From: an uncultured Clostridia bacterium
GTDB lineage: Bacteria; Bacillota; Clostridia; Christensenellales; Aristaeellaceae
Assembly (NCBI GenBank): GCA_934630975.1
Contig: CAKTXH010000047.1
Location: 1 to 16,799, forward strand
DNA length: 16,799 nt
Reading direction: 5' to 3'
The notes under the pieces were generated by a model. That model was not told where the DNA came from, searched no databases, and saw only the letters and a list, made by a program, of their open reading frames with translations. Position numbers and translations under genes: made by a program. Positions 1 through 7,745 of this stretch are shown here, in pieces. Each line of letters opens with the position of its first letter. The first letter of the stretch is position 1.

Positions 1-479
1 CCGATAATCGCGGCCAGGCCGGAATAGAAGTCGAAACGAATCGCGATATAGATCAGCATCAGCACCGCCGCAAGGCTCACGCTCTTGATGGCGTTGTCAA
101 TGAGGTCGCGGCCCGCAATCGCGCCCACGCGGGAAATATCGACATATTCCATGCCGGCATACTTCTCGCCGAGCGTGCTTTCCAGCGCCGCGCGAAGATC
201 GTCGGTGTTTTCCTTATCGCTGATGCGAATCTGCACCTGCGTGTCGTCCTCGCCCGCTTTGGCGATCTGCGCATCGGTGATGCCGTTGTCCGCCAGAACA
301 GCTTCAACGTCCGCCGTTTCAAACTGCTCGCCCATGTTGTAGGTCATGATGGTGCCGCCGGTAAAATCAACGCCCAGATTCATGCCGTGGCCGGTCAGCG
401 TCATCACCAGCGCCACGATCATGATGGCGATGGAGAGGGCTGCGCAGGGCTTGAGGTGGCTTTTCACTTTGATATCCAT
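1..479 (-). CDS. secF: Protein translocase subunit SecF (C-terminal part cut off by window edge)
   Basis: SecF is an inner-membrane partner of SecD. The SecDF complex uses the proton gradient to help pull secreted proteins out of the SecYEG channel. About 159 codons are visible, starting at the ATG at 479 with an AGGAGG ribosome binding site 7 bases upstream. Residues about 12-30 form the first membrane helix, followed by the hallmark GVDFTGG at residues 36-42, then a short extracytoplasmic domain, and then the start of the second membrane helix (SLAAVLMLIYIAIRF) just before the edge. The gene lies 21 bases after the secD stop, so the two are co-transcribed. The remaining membrane helices and the stop codon lie outside the window. 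The family call is firm because of the GVDFTGG motif and the secD neighbour. Confidence 0.95.
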   Translation of the reverse strand, partial: MDIKVKSHLKPCAALSIAIMIVALVMTLTGHGMNLGVDFTGGTIMTYNMGEQFETADVEAVLADNGITDAQIAKAGEDDTQVQIRISDKENTDDLRAALESTLGEKYAGMEYVDISRVGAIAGRDLIDNAIKSVSLAAVLMLIYIAIRFDFYSGLAAII

Positions 480-500
480 GTTTGATTCCTCCTCGCCTTA

Positions 501-1763
501 TCACACGTAGAGCTTCTGGTTCTTGATGCCGAGATCGGCAAAGATATCCAGCAGCTTATGGGTGACGAACACAGCCGTAACCAGAGAGGTCGCCACGCCG
601 ATACCCAGCGTCAGCGCGAAGCCGCGCACGGAGCCGGTGCCGAAGGCATACAGCACGACGGCGGCAACGATGGTCGTCACGTTCGAGTCGATGATGGCAG
701 AAAGCGCGTTGGAGAAGCCCTTGCGAACAGCAGAGCCGATCGGGCGGCCATTCTTGACTTCCTCGCGGATGCGCTCAAAGATAACGACGTTCGCGTCAAC
801 CGCCATGCCGATGCCGAGAATGATACCCGCAACGCCCGGCAGGGTCAGCTGCGCGCCGGTCAGCGCCAGCAGCAGCACAACGATCATGATGTAAATCGTC
901 AGCGCGATATCCGCCACAAGGCCGCAGAGACGATAGCGGAAGAGCATGAACAGCATAACCAGCGCCACGCCGATGATGCCCGCCTGAATCGCACGGTCAA
1001 GCGCCTCAACGCCCAGCGTCGCGGACTTCGCGCTCACTTCAAGCTGCGTCAGGTTCAGCGGCAGCGCGCCGGAGAGAATCAGGGTCGCCAGATTCTTCGC
1101 CTCATCCGCCGTGAAGTTACCGGTGATTTCGCCCTTGCCGCCCGCGATCACGGTGTTGACCGTCGCGCGGGAGATGGTTTCGCCGTCCAGCGTGATGGAA
1201 ATGGTCTTGCCGAGGTTAGCCGCCGTGGCCTCTGCGAAAATCTTCGCGCCCTCGTCGGTCAGCTCAAAGGCGATACAAGGCTTGCCGTCCTGATCCTGAG
1301 CCGCCTGCGCGTTCTTCACCATCGCGCCTTCCATCAGGTTGTTGCCGTCTTCATCGACAAAATACAGCTGAGCCGGCGTGCCGATGATGGTCAAAATCTG
1401 GTTCGGGTCAGACACATTCGGAATTTCCACGCGAATACGGTCGCTGCCCTGACGGGTAACGGTCGCCTCGGTGAAGCCCTGACGGGTCAGACGGCTGGTG
1501 AGGATGCTCACCGTGGATTCCATCTTGGTGTCGAAATCCGGGTCGCCGTTGTCCTCCGCCTGATACACGGTGTAAACACCGCCGCGCAGGTCAAGGCCGA
1601 GGCTGATTGCATCGCCCCACGGCTTGAGGTAATTGATCATCGTGCCCTTGCCGAAGCCGAACAGGCCCAGATAGGCGCAGACGGCGACGACAACAATGAT
1701 TGCGACGAGCGAAATCACGGCGCGGGTGCGCGGGTTTTTCGCCTTAGCATGCTTGTTAGCCAT
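501..1763 (-). CDS. secD: Protein translocase subunit SecD
   Basis: SecD is the larger SecDF membrane subunit that assists late steps of protein export through SecYEG. The protein is 420 residues. It has one N-terminal membrane helix (residues about 15-34), the diagnostic GLDLRGG at 56-62, an extracytoplasmic P1-type domain, and a C-terminal block of five predicted helices. That block contains LPGVAGIILGIGMAVDANVV followed by IFERIREE, the conserved SecD motif with the Asp linked to proton use. At 420 residues it is much shorter than the E. coli protein (about 615) and resembles the compact SecD of many Gram-positive bacteria. The ATG at 1763 is chosen because GAGGA lies 7-8 bases upstream. 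A GTG at 1808 in the same frame would add 15 residues but has no comparable ribosome binding site. secF follows after 21 bases. Confidence 0.95.
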   Translation of the reverse strand: MANKHAKAKNPRTRAVISLVAIIVVVAVCAYLGLFGFGKGTMINYLKPWGDAISLGLDLRGGVYTVYQAEDNGDPDFDTKMESTVSILTSRLTRQGFTEATVTRQGSDRIRVEIPNVSDPNQILTIIGTPAQLYFVDEDGNNLMEGAMVKNAQAAQDQDGKPCIAFELTDEGAKIFAEATAANLGKTISITLDGETISRATVNTVIAGGKGEITGNFTADEAKNLATLILSGALPLNLTQLEVSAKSATLGVEALDRAIQAGIIGVALVMLFMLFRYRLCGLVADIALTIYIMIVVLLLALTGAQLTLPGVAGIILGIGMAVDANVVIFERIREEVKNGRPIGSAVRKGFSNALSAIIDSNVTTIVAAVVLYAFGTGSVRGFALTLGIGVATSLVTAVFVTHKLLDIFADLGIKNQKLYV

Positions 1764-1817
1764 AACGTTTTTCCTCGCTTTTGATATTGTTGAAAGGTTA
1801 GCATACACATTGTCGTG

Positions 1818-2186
1818 CTATGCGAACCCATCACCCAAAGGAAATGCCCGATAAACGGTTTTCATATAGCTTTCGCTTCCCGGCAGAATATTGCCGTTCG
1901 CGTCGCGTCGCTGTAAAACTGCCCCTGCGTTTTGCTCCTCCCGCCCTGCGGAAAGCGCAAAACGAGATTCGCCATTCGGATGCGTTTCGTTCTGCGCGCC
2001 GGACAGCGGTTCCTGCGCGGCGTTAGGCGCAGCGCAGAGCCACGCTTCCCTCTGGCTCAGATCCGACAGGTTCTGCGCGTCTTTCTCCGAGGAAGCGACT
2101 AACCGCCCCGCCCCGGCAAGCAGCAGGCAGGCAAATACGAAAAGCACAAATACCCCGCTGTACACGCGGGATCCCTTGATTTTCAT
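1818..2186 (-). CDS. Small single-pass membrane protein of unknown function, upstream of secD
   Basis: I do not recognise this 122-residue protein. The N-terminus is basic (MKIKGSR), followed by one strongly hydrophobic segment (residues about 9-29, rich in Val, Phe, Leu and Ala). The remaining roughly 90 residues are polar, rich in Ala, Gln, Glu and Asn, and presumably outside the cell. There is no lipobox cysteine, so an anchored or signal-peptide protein is more likely than a lipoprotein. The ATG at 2186 has GGGAGG 7 bases upstream, and a near-consensus promoter lies about 70 bases upstream. Both support it being a real gene and the first of an operon with secD (54 bases downstream) and secF. 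A GTG at 2207 is an alternative start but would place the ribosome binding site inside the gene. A functional link to protein export is only suggested by position. Confidence 0.6.
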   Translation of the reverse strand: MKIKGSRVYSGVFVLFVFACLLLAGAGRLVASSEKDAQNLSDLSQREAWLCAAPNAAQEPLSGAQNETHPNGESRFALSAGREEQNAGAVLQRRDANGNILPGSESYMKTVYRAFPLGDGFA

Positions 2187-2258
2187 CGTATCGCCTCCCT
2201 TCCTCACGTCACATTCTCCGACAAATGAGTCTATTCGCCCTATCTAAGCATAGATTTC

Positions 2259-2287
2259 ATTATATGCAGAAATGAGGATTCCGTCAA
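2259..2287 (-). promoter_or_regulatory. Sigma-A-type promoter for the small membrane protein-secD-secF operon
   Basis: On the minus strand the -35 element TTGACG (2282-2287) is followed by a 17-base spacer and the perfect -10 element TATAAT (2259-2264). Transcription should start near 2252, giving a leader of about 65 bases before the ATG at 2186. The element lies between the coaBC terminator and the first gene, where a promoter is expected. Confidence 0.85.
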
Positions 2288-2334
2288 GTTTTCTGCACGT
2301 GAAACAGCAAAAAGAGTTTCAAAAAATATGCAAA

Positions 2335-2370
2335 AGCAAAAAACTGCCGTCTTTTTCAAACGGCAGTTTT
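2335..2370 (-). terminator. Rho-independent terminator after coaBC
   Basis: An 11-bp inverted repeat (arms 2340-2350 and 2360-2370, core CTGCCG/CGGCAG) with a 9-base loop starts about 5 bases after the coaBC stop codon. On the minus strand it is followed by a run of six T and then GCTTTT. The outer A/T pairs make it partly bidirectional, but no plus-strand gene needs it. Confidence 0.88.
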
Positions 2371-2374
2371 GTAT

Positions 2375-3583
2375 TTAGGCTTGTCTGAGCGCCAGCACGT
2401 GATCAAGAATCCGATCCGCAACCTCCGCTTTGCTCATCATCGGCAGGGCTTCCTGCCCTTCCTTTGTGATCAGCGTGACGATGTTGGTATCCACATCAAA
2501 CCCTGCGCCGGGGCGCGTCACATCGTTAGCCACGATCATATCCAGATTTTTTCGCACCAACTTGTCCTGCGCATGCGCCAGCACATCGTTGGTTTCCGCC
2601 GCAAAGCCAACAAATACCTGACCGGCCTTTTTAGCCCTTCCGAGCGTCGCGGCGACGTCCGGGTTTTCCACCAGCGTGAAGGTCATCGGTTCGCCGCCCT
2701 GCTTCTTAATTTTCTGCGGCGCAATTTCCTTAGCCCGATAATCGGCAGGCGCGGCGGCCTGAATCAGCACATCCTGCGCTGCCGCCAACTCGCTCGCTTT
2801 GTCAAGCAATTCCTGCGTCGTCGTAAACGACACAAGCTTTACGCCCTGCGGCGCAGCAAGGGCGACCGGGCCGCTGAGCAGCGTCACCTCCGCGCCGCGC
2901 TTCTGCGCCGCCTGCGCGATGGCGTAACCCATTTTGCCGGAAGAACGGTTGGAGATATAGCGAACCGGGTCGAGCGCTTCTCTGGACGGCCCCGCCGTTA
3001 CCATCACGTGCAGCCCTTCCATGTCTCTTTTCGCAAAGAGCATCTCACGGGCGCGCTCGGCGATGATTTCGACGTCTTCCAACTTTCCCGCACCGCTGTC
3101 TCCGCAGGCGAGATGGCCGGATGCAGGCATAACAAACTGAACGCCGCGCGCCTGCAATGTTTTCACATTCTGCTGAACAGCGGCGCTTTCCCACATGCCG
3201 GTATTCATCGCAGGCGCGACCAGAACGGGCGCGCGCGTCGCCATCACCGTCGTAGAGAGCATATCATCCGCAATGCCGCAGGCCATCTTGCCGATGATAT
3301 TGGCCGTAGCAGGCGCAATCAAAAACAAGTCCGCGCGCTTTGCCAGCGCGATATGCTCGACCTCCCACGTCTGCGGACGGTCAAACGTATCAACCGCGAC
3401 AGGATGTCCGGAAAGCGTTTCAAACGTCAGCGGCGCAACAAAACGGCATGCGTTTTGCGTCATCACAACAAAAACGTCGATGCCCCGCTTTTGCAGCAGG
3501 CGCAGCAGCTCGCATGCCTTATAAACCGCAATGCCCCCGGTCACGCCGAGGACAACGCACGGCTTTTTCATCTCACTTGACAT
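2375..3583 (-). CDS. coaBC: Bifunctional phosphopantothenoylcysteine decarboxylase / phosphopantothenate-cysteine ligase
   Basis: This enzyme carries out two successive steps of coenzyme A synthesis. CoaB joins cysteine to 4'-phosphopantothenate using CTP, and the FMN-dependent CoaC domain decarboxylates the product to 4'-phosphopantetheine. The CoaC half (residues about 6-185) shows VLGVTGGIAVYK at the flavin site, His77 (VEHI), PATANIIGKMACGIADD, the PAMNTGMW substrate motif at 124-131 and ACGDSGAGKLE with Cys160. The CoaB half (about 190-400) has VTAGPSREALDPVR, SNRSSGKMG at 211-219 and KIKK at 291-294. The motif usually written AAVADY reads AAPADY here. The ATG at 3583 has GGA 5-6 bases upstream and overlaps the end of rpoZ by 11 bases. 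An ATG at 3571, four codons further in, is equally family-like (MKKPCVVLG) but has no good ribosome binding site. A terminator follows, so this is the last gene of its operon. Confidence 0.96.
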   Translation of the reverse strand: MSSEMKKPCVVLGVTGGIAVYKACELLRLLQKRGIDVFVVMTQNACRFVAPLTFETLSGHPVAVDTFDRPQTWEVEHIALAKRADLFLIAPATANIIGKMACGIADDMLSTTVMATRAPVLVAPAMNTGMWESAAVQQNVKTLQARGVQFVMPASGHLACGDSGAGKLEDVEIIAERAREMLFAKRDMEGLHVMVTAGPSREALDPVRYISNRSSGKMGYAIAQAAQKRGAEVTLLSGPVALAAPQGVKLVSFTTTQELLDKASELAAAQDVLIQAAAPADYRAKEIAPQKIKKQGGEPMTFTLVENPDVAATLGRAKKAGQVFVGFAAETNDVLAHAQDKLVRKNLDMIVANDVTRPGAGFDVDTNIVTLITKEGQEALPMMSKAEVADRILDHVLALRQA

Positions 3584-3794
3584 CAATTTCCGGGGAGCGC
3601 TCGTAGGTGATCAACCCGCGATTCACCTCGTCAATCGCAACGGAGAGAGGCATGTTCTCCTTGTCCTTGGCGTCGATGAGCGGCGGAACGCCGTCAATCA
3701 GCTGACGGGCGCGCTTGCTCGTTTCGACAACCAGCGTATAGCGGCAGTCCGCCTTTTCAAGAAGCTGCAAAATCGTGGGATCGGTCATAGACAT
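3573..3794 (-). CDS. rpoZ: DNA-directed RNA polymerase omega subunit
   Basis: Omega is the small subunit that helps fold and hold beta-prime in RNA polymerase. The 73-residue product has the family pattern: a start that places the protein near the beginning of a structural gene (MTDPTILQLLEKADCRYTLV), the core ETSKRARQL at residues 24-32, and a conserved second half (PLSVAIDEVNRGLITYE). The ATG at 3794 is chosen because AGAGGAGG lies about 10 bases upstream. A second ATG two codons later is possible. The reading frame stays open far upstream, but that part only shadows gmk. The gene sits 55 bases after gmk and overlaps the start of coaBC, the same order as in Bacillus. Confidence 0.93.
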   Translation of the reverse strand: MSMTDPTILQLLEKADCRYTLVVETSKRARQLIDGVPPLIDAKDKENMPLSVAIDEVNRGLITYERSPEIDVK

Positions 3795-3849
3795 ATTGGG
3801 TTTTCCTCCTCTAAAATATCGCCTTGAAGCAGTTCGTTGTGTTCTAAAA

Positions 3850-4431
3850 TCAAGCCGCGCCCGTGCTTTTAAGAAACACCTCGCGCAGGTTATGATAAGC
3901 CTCATCAATGTCGCCGCCGTTGACGATCTGGTAATCATACTGCGGCGCATACGGCAATTCGCGCTTGGCCGTGGCCAGCCGCTCCTGAATCTTTTCCTCG
4001 GTTTCAGTGCCGCGCCCGCGCAGCCGATGTTCCAGTTCTTCGAAGCTCGGCGGCAGAATAAACACGCTGACACATTCGGGCATGCTCTTCATCACCTGAA
4101 GCGCGCCCTGCACGTCGATCTCCAGCACGACGTTCATGCCACTGTCTAGCAGCTTTTCCACGTAAGCGCGCGGCGTACCATAGCAGTTGCCTGCAAATTC
4201 GGCATGCTCCAGAAATTCATTATTCTGCACACGCCGTTCAAACTCCTGCCTGGAGATAAAAAAGTAATCCCTGCCGTCCACTTCGCCTTCGCGCGGCCCG
4301 CGCGTCGTCGCAGAAACGGAATAAGCGATTCGGTCGGCAAATTCTTCGAACAGTTTGGCTTTCAGCGTACCCTTTCCCACGCCGGACGGCCCGGAAAAGA
4401 CAAACAGAACGCCCCTCTTCCCCTCGTGCAT
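3850..4431 (-). CDS. gmk: Guanylate kinase
   Basis: Guanylate kinase phosphorylates GMP to GDP with ATP, an essential step in making GTP and dGTP and in recycling (p)ppGpp precursors in the cytoplasm. The 193-residue length is typical. The P-loop GPSGVGKGT is at residues 14-22. The GMP-binding stretch TTRGPREGEVDGRDYFF begins at 42, FLEHAEFAGNCYGT covers 73-86, LEIDVQGA lies at 103-110, and the Arg-rich lid RLRGRGTETEEKIQERL begins at about 136. The ATG overlaps the remA stop codon by one base (TAATG), which implies coupled translation. rpoZ follows after 55 bases. Confidence 0.97.
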   Translation of the reverse strand: MHEGKRGVLFVFSGPSGVGKGTLKAKLFEEFADRIAYSVSATTRGPREGEVDGRDYFFISRQEFERRVQNNEFLEHAEFAGNCYGTPRAYVEKLLDSGMNVVLEIDVQGALQVMKSMPECVSVFILPPSFEELEHRLRGRGTETEEKIQERLATAKRELPYAPQYDYQIVNGGDIDEAYHNLREVFLKSTGAA

Positions 4432-4706
4432 TACGGTTCTTCCTCCTCGACGATGGTTGTGTTATCCTTGATATCAAAACGATGTGCGATTGTCTCCGGC
4501 TGAACCGCGGATAAAATCACATGGTCGCTGTCGGAAATGATCACGGCGCGCGTCCTTCTGCCGTATGTCGCGTCAATCAGGCGGCGCTCCTCGCGCGCTT
4601 CCTGAATCATGCGCTTAACCGGCGCGGATTCCGGCCCGATGATCGCAATAATGCGGCTCGAAGAAATAAAGTTGCCGTAGCCGACGTTGATGAGCTTGAT
4701 GTCCAC
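4431..4706 (-). CDS. remA: RemA family extracellular-matrix/osmoregulatory DNA-binding protein (DUF370)
   Basis: RemA is a small DNA-binding regulator. In Bacillus subtilis it activates biofilm matrix operons and osmoprotection genes and forms ring-like oligomers. The 91-residue product matches the family along its length: IKLINVGYGNFISSSRIIAI near the start, then GPESAPVKRMIQEARE, LIDATYGRRTRAVIISDSDH and ILSAVQPETIAHRF, ending in an acidic tail (EEEEP). The start is a GTG at 4706 with GGAGG 5 bases upstream. An upstream extension of the frame lies inside the end of yicC and is not needed. The position between yicC and gmk is the conserved Bacillota order. Its targets in this organism cannot be read from the window. 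Confidence 0.93.
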   Translation of the reverse strand: MDIKLINVGYGNFISSSRIIAIIGPESAPVKRMIQEAREERRLIDATYGRRTRAVIISDSDHVILSAVQPETIAHRFDIKDNTTIVEEEEP

Positions 4707-4729
4707 GGATACCTCCGATGATTCTCTCG

Positions 4730-5602
4730 TTATTCGATATTCTGAACCTGTTCGCGCAGTTTTTCGATTTCGCCTTTCGCCGCAACCACGCATCCGGCGA
4801 TCTGCGCATCAGACGCTTTCGAACCGATGGTGTTGACCTCGCGGTTCAGCTCCTGCACCAGAAAATCGAGCTTTCGGCCAACCGGCTCGTCAAGCTCCGC
4901 CGTCGCGCGCAGTTGAGCGATATGGCTGTTCAGGCGCACAAGTTCTTCGTCAATCGCCGCCCGGTCAGCGAAAATCGCCACTTCGGTCACGAACCGCGCT
5001 TCGTCGATGTCGCCGCTGAGCAGCGCGGACAGCCTCTGGCTGAGCTTTGCGCGGTATTCCTCCACGACCATCGGCGCGCGCAGCGCAATCTCTCCGCGCA
5101 GTCGATCAATCGCGTCGAGCTTTGTGATCATGTCGCCGCGCAGGCTGTTGCCCTCGCGCCTGCGCATGGCGATCAGCTCGTCCAGCGCCAGATTCAGCGC
5201 TCGCATGAACAACGCGCGCACTGCGTCCTGATCCTCCTCGAAGGCTTCCACCGTCAGCACATCCGGCATATTCATATAATCCGAAAGCGGAAGATCGTTT
5301 TTCACGCCGAGCGCCTCGCTCAGCTCGCCCGCCGCCTGCTGATAAGCTTTTGCGAGCTGCATATCCACATGAACGCGGCGCGCATCTTCGCGATGGTTTA
5401 CGTAATTGACAAAAACATCCACATGCCCGCGCGCCAGCCGCGCCGCCACGCCCGTGCGCACAGCGTCATCCAGAAACGCGATAGGGCGCGCAAGGCGGAA
5501 GGAAACATCCAGAAAACGGTGATTGACGCTCTTGACCTCGACCGTCATTTCGCGTCCATCTTCGCAGACAAGCCCGCGGCCATAGCCGGTCATGCTCTGC
5601 AT
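4730..5602 (-). CDS. yicC: YicC family endoribonuclease (YloC-like)
   Basis: YicC/YloC proteins are a widespread family now known as endoribonucleases that can contribute to small-RNA and mRNA turnover. The 290-residue product has the usual N-terminus MQSMTGYGRG, the motif EVKSVNHRFLDVSFRLAR at about 22-39, and the conserved C-terminal domain. That domain includes EELVRLNSHIAQLRA, GRKLDFLVQELNREVNTIGSK and the final KGEIEKLREQVQNIE, which fits the family end exactly. The ATG at 5602 has AAGGAG 9 bases upstream. An ATG three codons later (MTGYGRG) is also possible. It is the first gene of the operon behind the promoter at 5640-5648. remA starts 23 bases after the stop. Confidence 0.95.
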   Translation of the reverse strand: MQSMTGYGRGLVCEDGREMTVEVKSVNHRFLDVSFRLARPIAFLDDAVRTGVAARLARGHVDVFVNYVNHREDARRVHVDMQLAKAYQQAAGELSEALGVKNDLPLSDYMNMPDVLTVEAFEEDQDAVRALFMRALNLALDELIAMRRREGNSLRGDMITKLDAIDRLRGEIALRAPMVVEEYRAKLSQRLSALLSGDIDEARFVTEVAIFADRAAIDEELVRLNSHIAQLRATAELDEPVGRKLDFLVQELNREVNTIGSKASDAQIAGCVVAAKGEIEKLREQVQNIE

Positions 5603-5639
5603 GGAGAATCACTCCTTCTTTTCACGCAGATTATTACAA

Positions 5640-5648
5640 ATTATACCA
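5640..5648 (-). promoter_or_regulatory. Extended -10 promoter for the yicC-remA-gmk-rpoZ-coaBC operon
   Basis: The minus strand reads TGGTATAAT, a perfect -10 (5640-5645) with the TGn extension (5646-5648). The sequence 17 bases upstream is a poor -35 (TTTCCT-like), which is usual when an extended -10 is present. The predicted start near 5633 leaves a leader of about 30 bases before the yicC ATG. Confidence 0.75.
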
Positions 5649-5658
5649 CAGAGATTTG

Positions 5659-5680
5659 CAAAAGGAAATGGCCTACTTCC
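5659..5680 (-). terminator. Possible weak terminator after ligA
   Basis: On the minus strand GGAAGT, a 5-base loop and ATTTCC (5664-5680) form a 6-bp hairpin with one G-U pair, followed by only four T. It lies 31 bases after the ligA stop and overlaps the expected -35 region of the next promoter. It is weak, so some read-through into yicC is likely. It could be chance. Confidence 0.3.
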
Positions 5681-5710
5681 ACAGATTTTTCCGCCATGCA
5701 TACACGCTTT

Positions 5711-7738
5711 TTAATCGTCCGTCGTCTCCGGGCGCTTCTGCTGCTCGATCATTTGCAAAAACTGCGCTTCGTCGATGATGCGAACGCCCAGTTCGCGCGC
5801 CTTGTCGAGCTTGCTGCCCGCGCTCTCCCCTGCCAGCACAATGCTGGTCTTTCTGGAGACGCTGCCGGTCGCTTTGCCGCCGTTTTTACGGATCATCTCC
5901 TGCGCCTGTGCGCGGGAAAGCGTCGGCAGGGTGCCGGTCAGCACGAAAGTCAGCCCTTCAAACAGCGTTCCCGCGTCCTCCTGCGCATGCATCTGCGGGC
6001 GAACGCCCGCTTCCAGCAGACGATTGACAAAGCGCCGGTTTTCCTCGTCCGCGAAATACTCTGTAATCGACGATGCGACGATCTCGCCCACATCCTCGAT
6101 ATCTACCAATTCCTGTTCGGTCGCGCTCATCAGTGCCTCCAGCGTGCCGAAATGCGCCATCAGGTCATACGCCGTCTTTTTGCCAATGTTCGGAATTCCG
6201 ATGGCGAATAGAAACGAATCCAGCTCGCAGTTCTTGCTCTTTTCCAGTTCGCCAAAGAGCTTATCCGCCTTCTTTTCGCCAAAGCCTTTGAGCGCAACCA
6301 GTTTTTCGCGGTCAAGGCTATACAGATCCGCCGCCGAGCGCACGCCCAGCTCGTCGTAAAACAGCCCGGCTGTGCGTGTGCTGAACGTTTCGATATCCAT
6401 GCCCTGCCGCGACGCAAAATGCGCCATGCGCGCAATTGCCTGCGGGCGGCAGCTCGTCCGATTGAGGCAGAACAGGTGAACGCCGTCCTCCCTCAGCTTG
6501 ACCAGTTCCCCGCCGCATGCCGGGCAGACCGTCGGCGGCTGAATATCCGTCTCCGGCGGCTCGCCTTCGCCATCCCAAACGACGCCCATTATTTCCGGGA
6601 TCACGTCGTTGGAGCGGCGCACCCAAACTTCGCTTCCGATGCGCACACGCTTACGGCAGATATCGTCATAGTTATTGAGCGTCGCGCGCTTCACCGTCAC
6701 GCCGCAAATATCCACCGGGGCAAGGTGCGCCAGCGGCGTCAGCTTGCCTGTGCGCCCCACTTCCCACGTGATTTTCAGCAGCTTGGTCACGGTTTCCTGC
6801 GCCGGGAATTTAAAAGCAATCGACCACCGCGGGAATTTATCCGTCGTGCCGAGCACTTCGCGCGTACGCATATCCGTAATTTTAATCGTCGCGCCGTCAA
6901 TCAGGAAATCCAGCGTTTCACGCTCTTTCTCAATCTCGTGTACGGCTTCCATCGCCTCTTCAATCGTCTGTGCTGGACGAACGAACGGGCTGATGTTGAG
7001 GCCGTTTTCTTTCATAAAAGCCAGCATATCCTGCTGGGTTTCAAAGCTTTTGCCCTCAATATAACCGATCTGGTAAAAAAACGCGTCCAGATGGCGGCTC
7101 GCCGTCACCTGCGGGTCGAGATTGCGCAGCGCGCCCGCCGCCGCATTGCGCGCGTTTTTCAGCGGTTCGGCAGCGGTTTCGTTGTATTTTTTCAGTTCGG
7201 ACAGGCGCATAATGCCCTCGCCCTGCACTTCCATCCGGCCAGTAAACGGAATGGTCAGCGGAATGGTGCGGATGGTCATCGCCTGCGGCAGAATCGCCTC
7301 GCCAACCTCGCCGTTACCTCGCGTTGCCGCCTGAACGAGTTTACCTCCGTCATAGGTCAGGTTGACGGTCAGGCCGTCGAGCTTATATTCCACACAGTAG
7401 CTGTTCTTCGGCAAACCGCCCGCATCATCCGTCTGCTTTTCGCAGCGCTGCGCCCACGCGAAGATTTCTTCTTCGCTCTGCGCCTTATCCATGCTCCAGA
7501 GCCGCGCAATGTGGCGGTGCTGCTCAAAGCCCTCCATCACCGCGCCGCCGACGCGCCGGGTCGGGGAATCCGTCATGCGTTCGCCGGTCTTTTCCTCCAG
7601 CCTGCGCAATTCGGCATACATTGCGTCCCACTCGTCGTCGGAGATATCGGATTCATTCCGGTCGTAATACCTGCGCGAGGCTTCGTTCAGCTTGTCGATC
7701 AGTTCGCGCATGCGCTGCAAATCGTTTGTCTCGCTCAC
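5711..7738 (-). CDS. ligA: NAD+-dependent DNA ligase LigA
   Basis: LigA seals nicks in replication and repair, using NAD+ to form a ligase-AMP intermediate. At 675 residues it is full length. Domains in order: Ia NAD-binding region (1-70, with Tyr pair RRYYD), adenylation domain with the catalytic Lys119 in YKLDG, TRGNG at 139-143, NARNAAAGALRNLDP and LIDGATIKI; OB-fold (about 325-395, VGRTGKLTPLAHLAPV); a four-Cys zinc finger (Cys405, 408, 424, 430, the same spacing as in E. coli); helix-hairpin-helix repeats (about 450-585); and a BRCT domain (about 593-672). Several family motifs carry changes (GNG for GDG, EVQGEG for EVRGEV, ATLNN for ATLHN). These fit a clostridial subtype, and the catalytic Lys is intact. 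The GTG start at 7738 has GGAGGAG about 10 bases upstream and lies 7 bases after the pcrA stop. Confidence 0.95.
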   Translation of the reverse strand: MSETNDLQRMRELIDKLNEASRRYYDRNESDISDDEWDAMYAELRRLEEKTGERMTDSPTRRVGGAVMEGFEQHRHIARLWSMDKAQSEEEIFAWAQRCEKQTDDAGGLPKNSYCVEYKLDGLTVNLTYDGGKLVQAATRGNGEVGEAILPQAMTIRTIPLTIPFTGRMEVQGEGIMRLSELKKYNETAAEPLKNARNAAAGALRNLDPQVTASRHLDAFFYQIGYIEGKSFETQQDMLAFMKENGLNISPFVRPAQTIEEAMEAVHEIEKERETLDFLIDGATIKITDMRTREVLGTTDKFPRWSIAFKFPAQETVTKLLKITWEVGRTGKLTPLAHLAPVDICGVTVKRATLNNYDDICRKRVRIGSEVWVRRSNDVIPEIMGVVWDGEGEPPETDIQPPTVCPACGGELVKLREDGVHLFCLNRTSCRPQAIARMAHFASRQGMDIETFSTRTAGLFYDELGVRSAADLYSLDREKLVALKGFGEKKADKLFGELEKSKNCELDSFLFAIGIPNIGKKTAYDLMAHFGTLEALMSATEQELVDIEDVGEIVASSITEYFADEENRRFVNRLLEAGVRPQMHAQEDAGTLFEGLTFVLTGTLPTLSRAQAQEMIRKNGGKATGSVSRKTSIVLAGESAGSKLDKARELGVRIIDEAQFLQMIEQQKRPETTDD

Positions 7739-7745
7739 GTTTTAT

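Noticed and set aside
1891..2247. Plus-strand frame of 118 codons opposite the small membrane protein
   Set aside because: It is Ser/Arg/Ala-rich without a clear ribosome binding site and runs over the minus-strand start and ribosome binding site, where the minus gene has both signals plus a promoter.
2369..3580. Plus-strand open frame of 403 codons exactly opposite coaBC
   Set aside because: All coaBC motifs are on the minus strand; the plus frame has no family features and starts inside the coaBC terminator.
4718..6211. Long plus-strand open frame (497 codons) across yicC, the intergenic promoter and the end of ligA
   Set aside because: It is antisense to two well-supported genes, runs through their terminator and promoter, is very rich in Arg, His and Gln, and has no recognisable domain; it is a GC-rich shadow frame.
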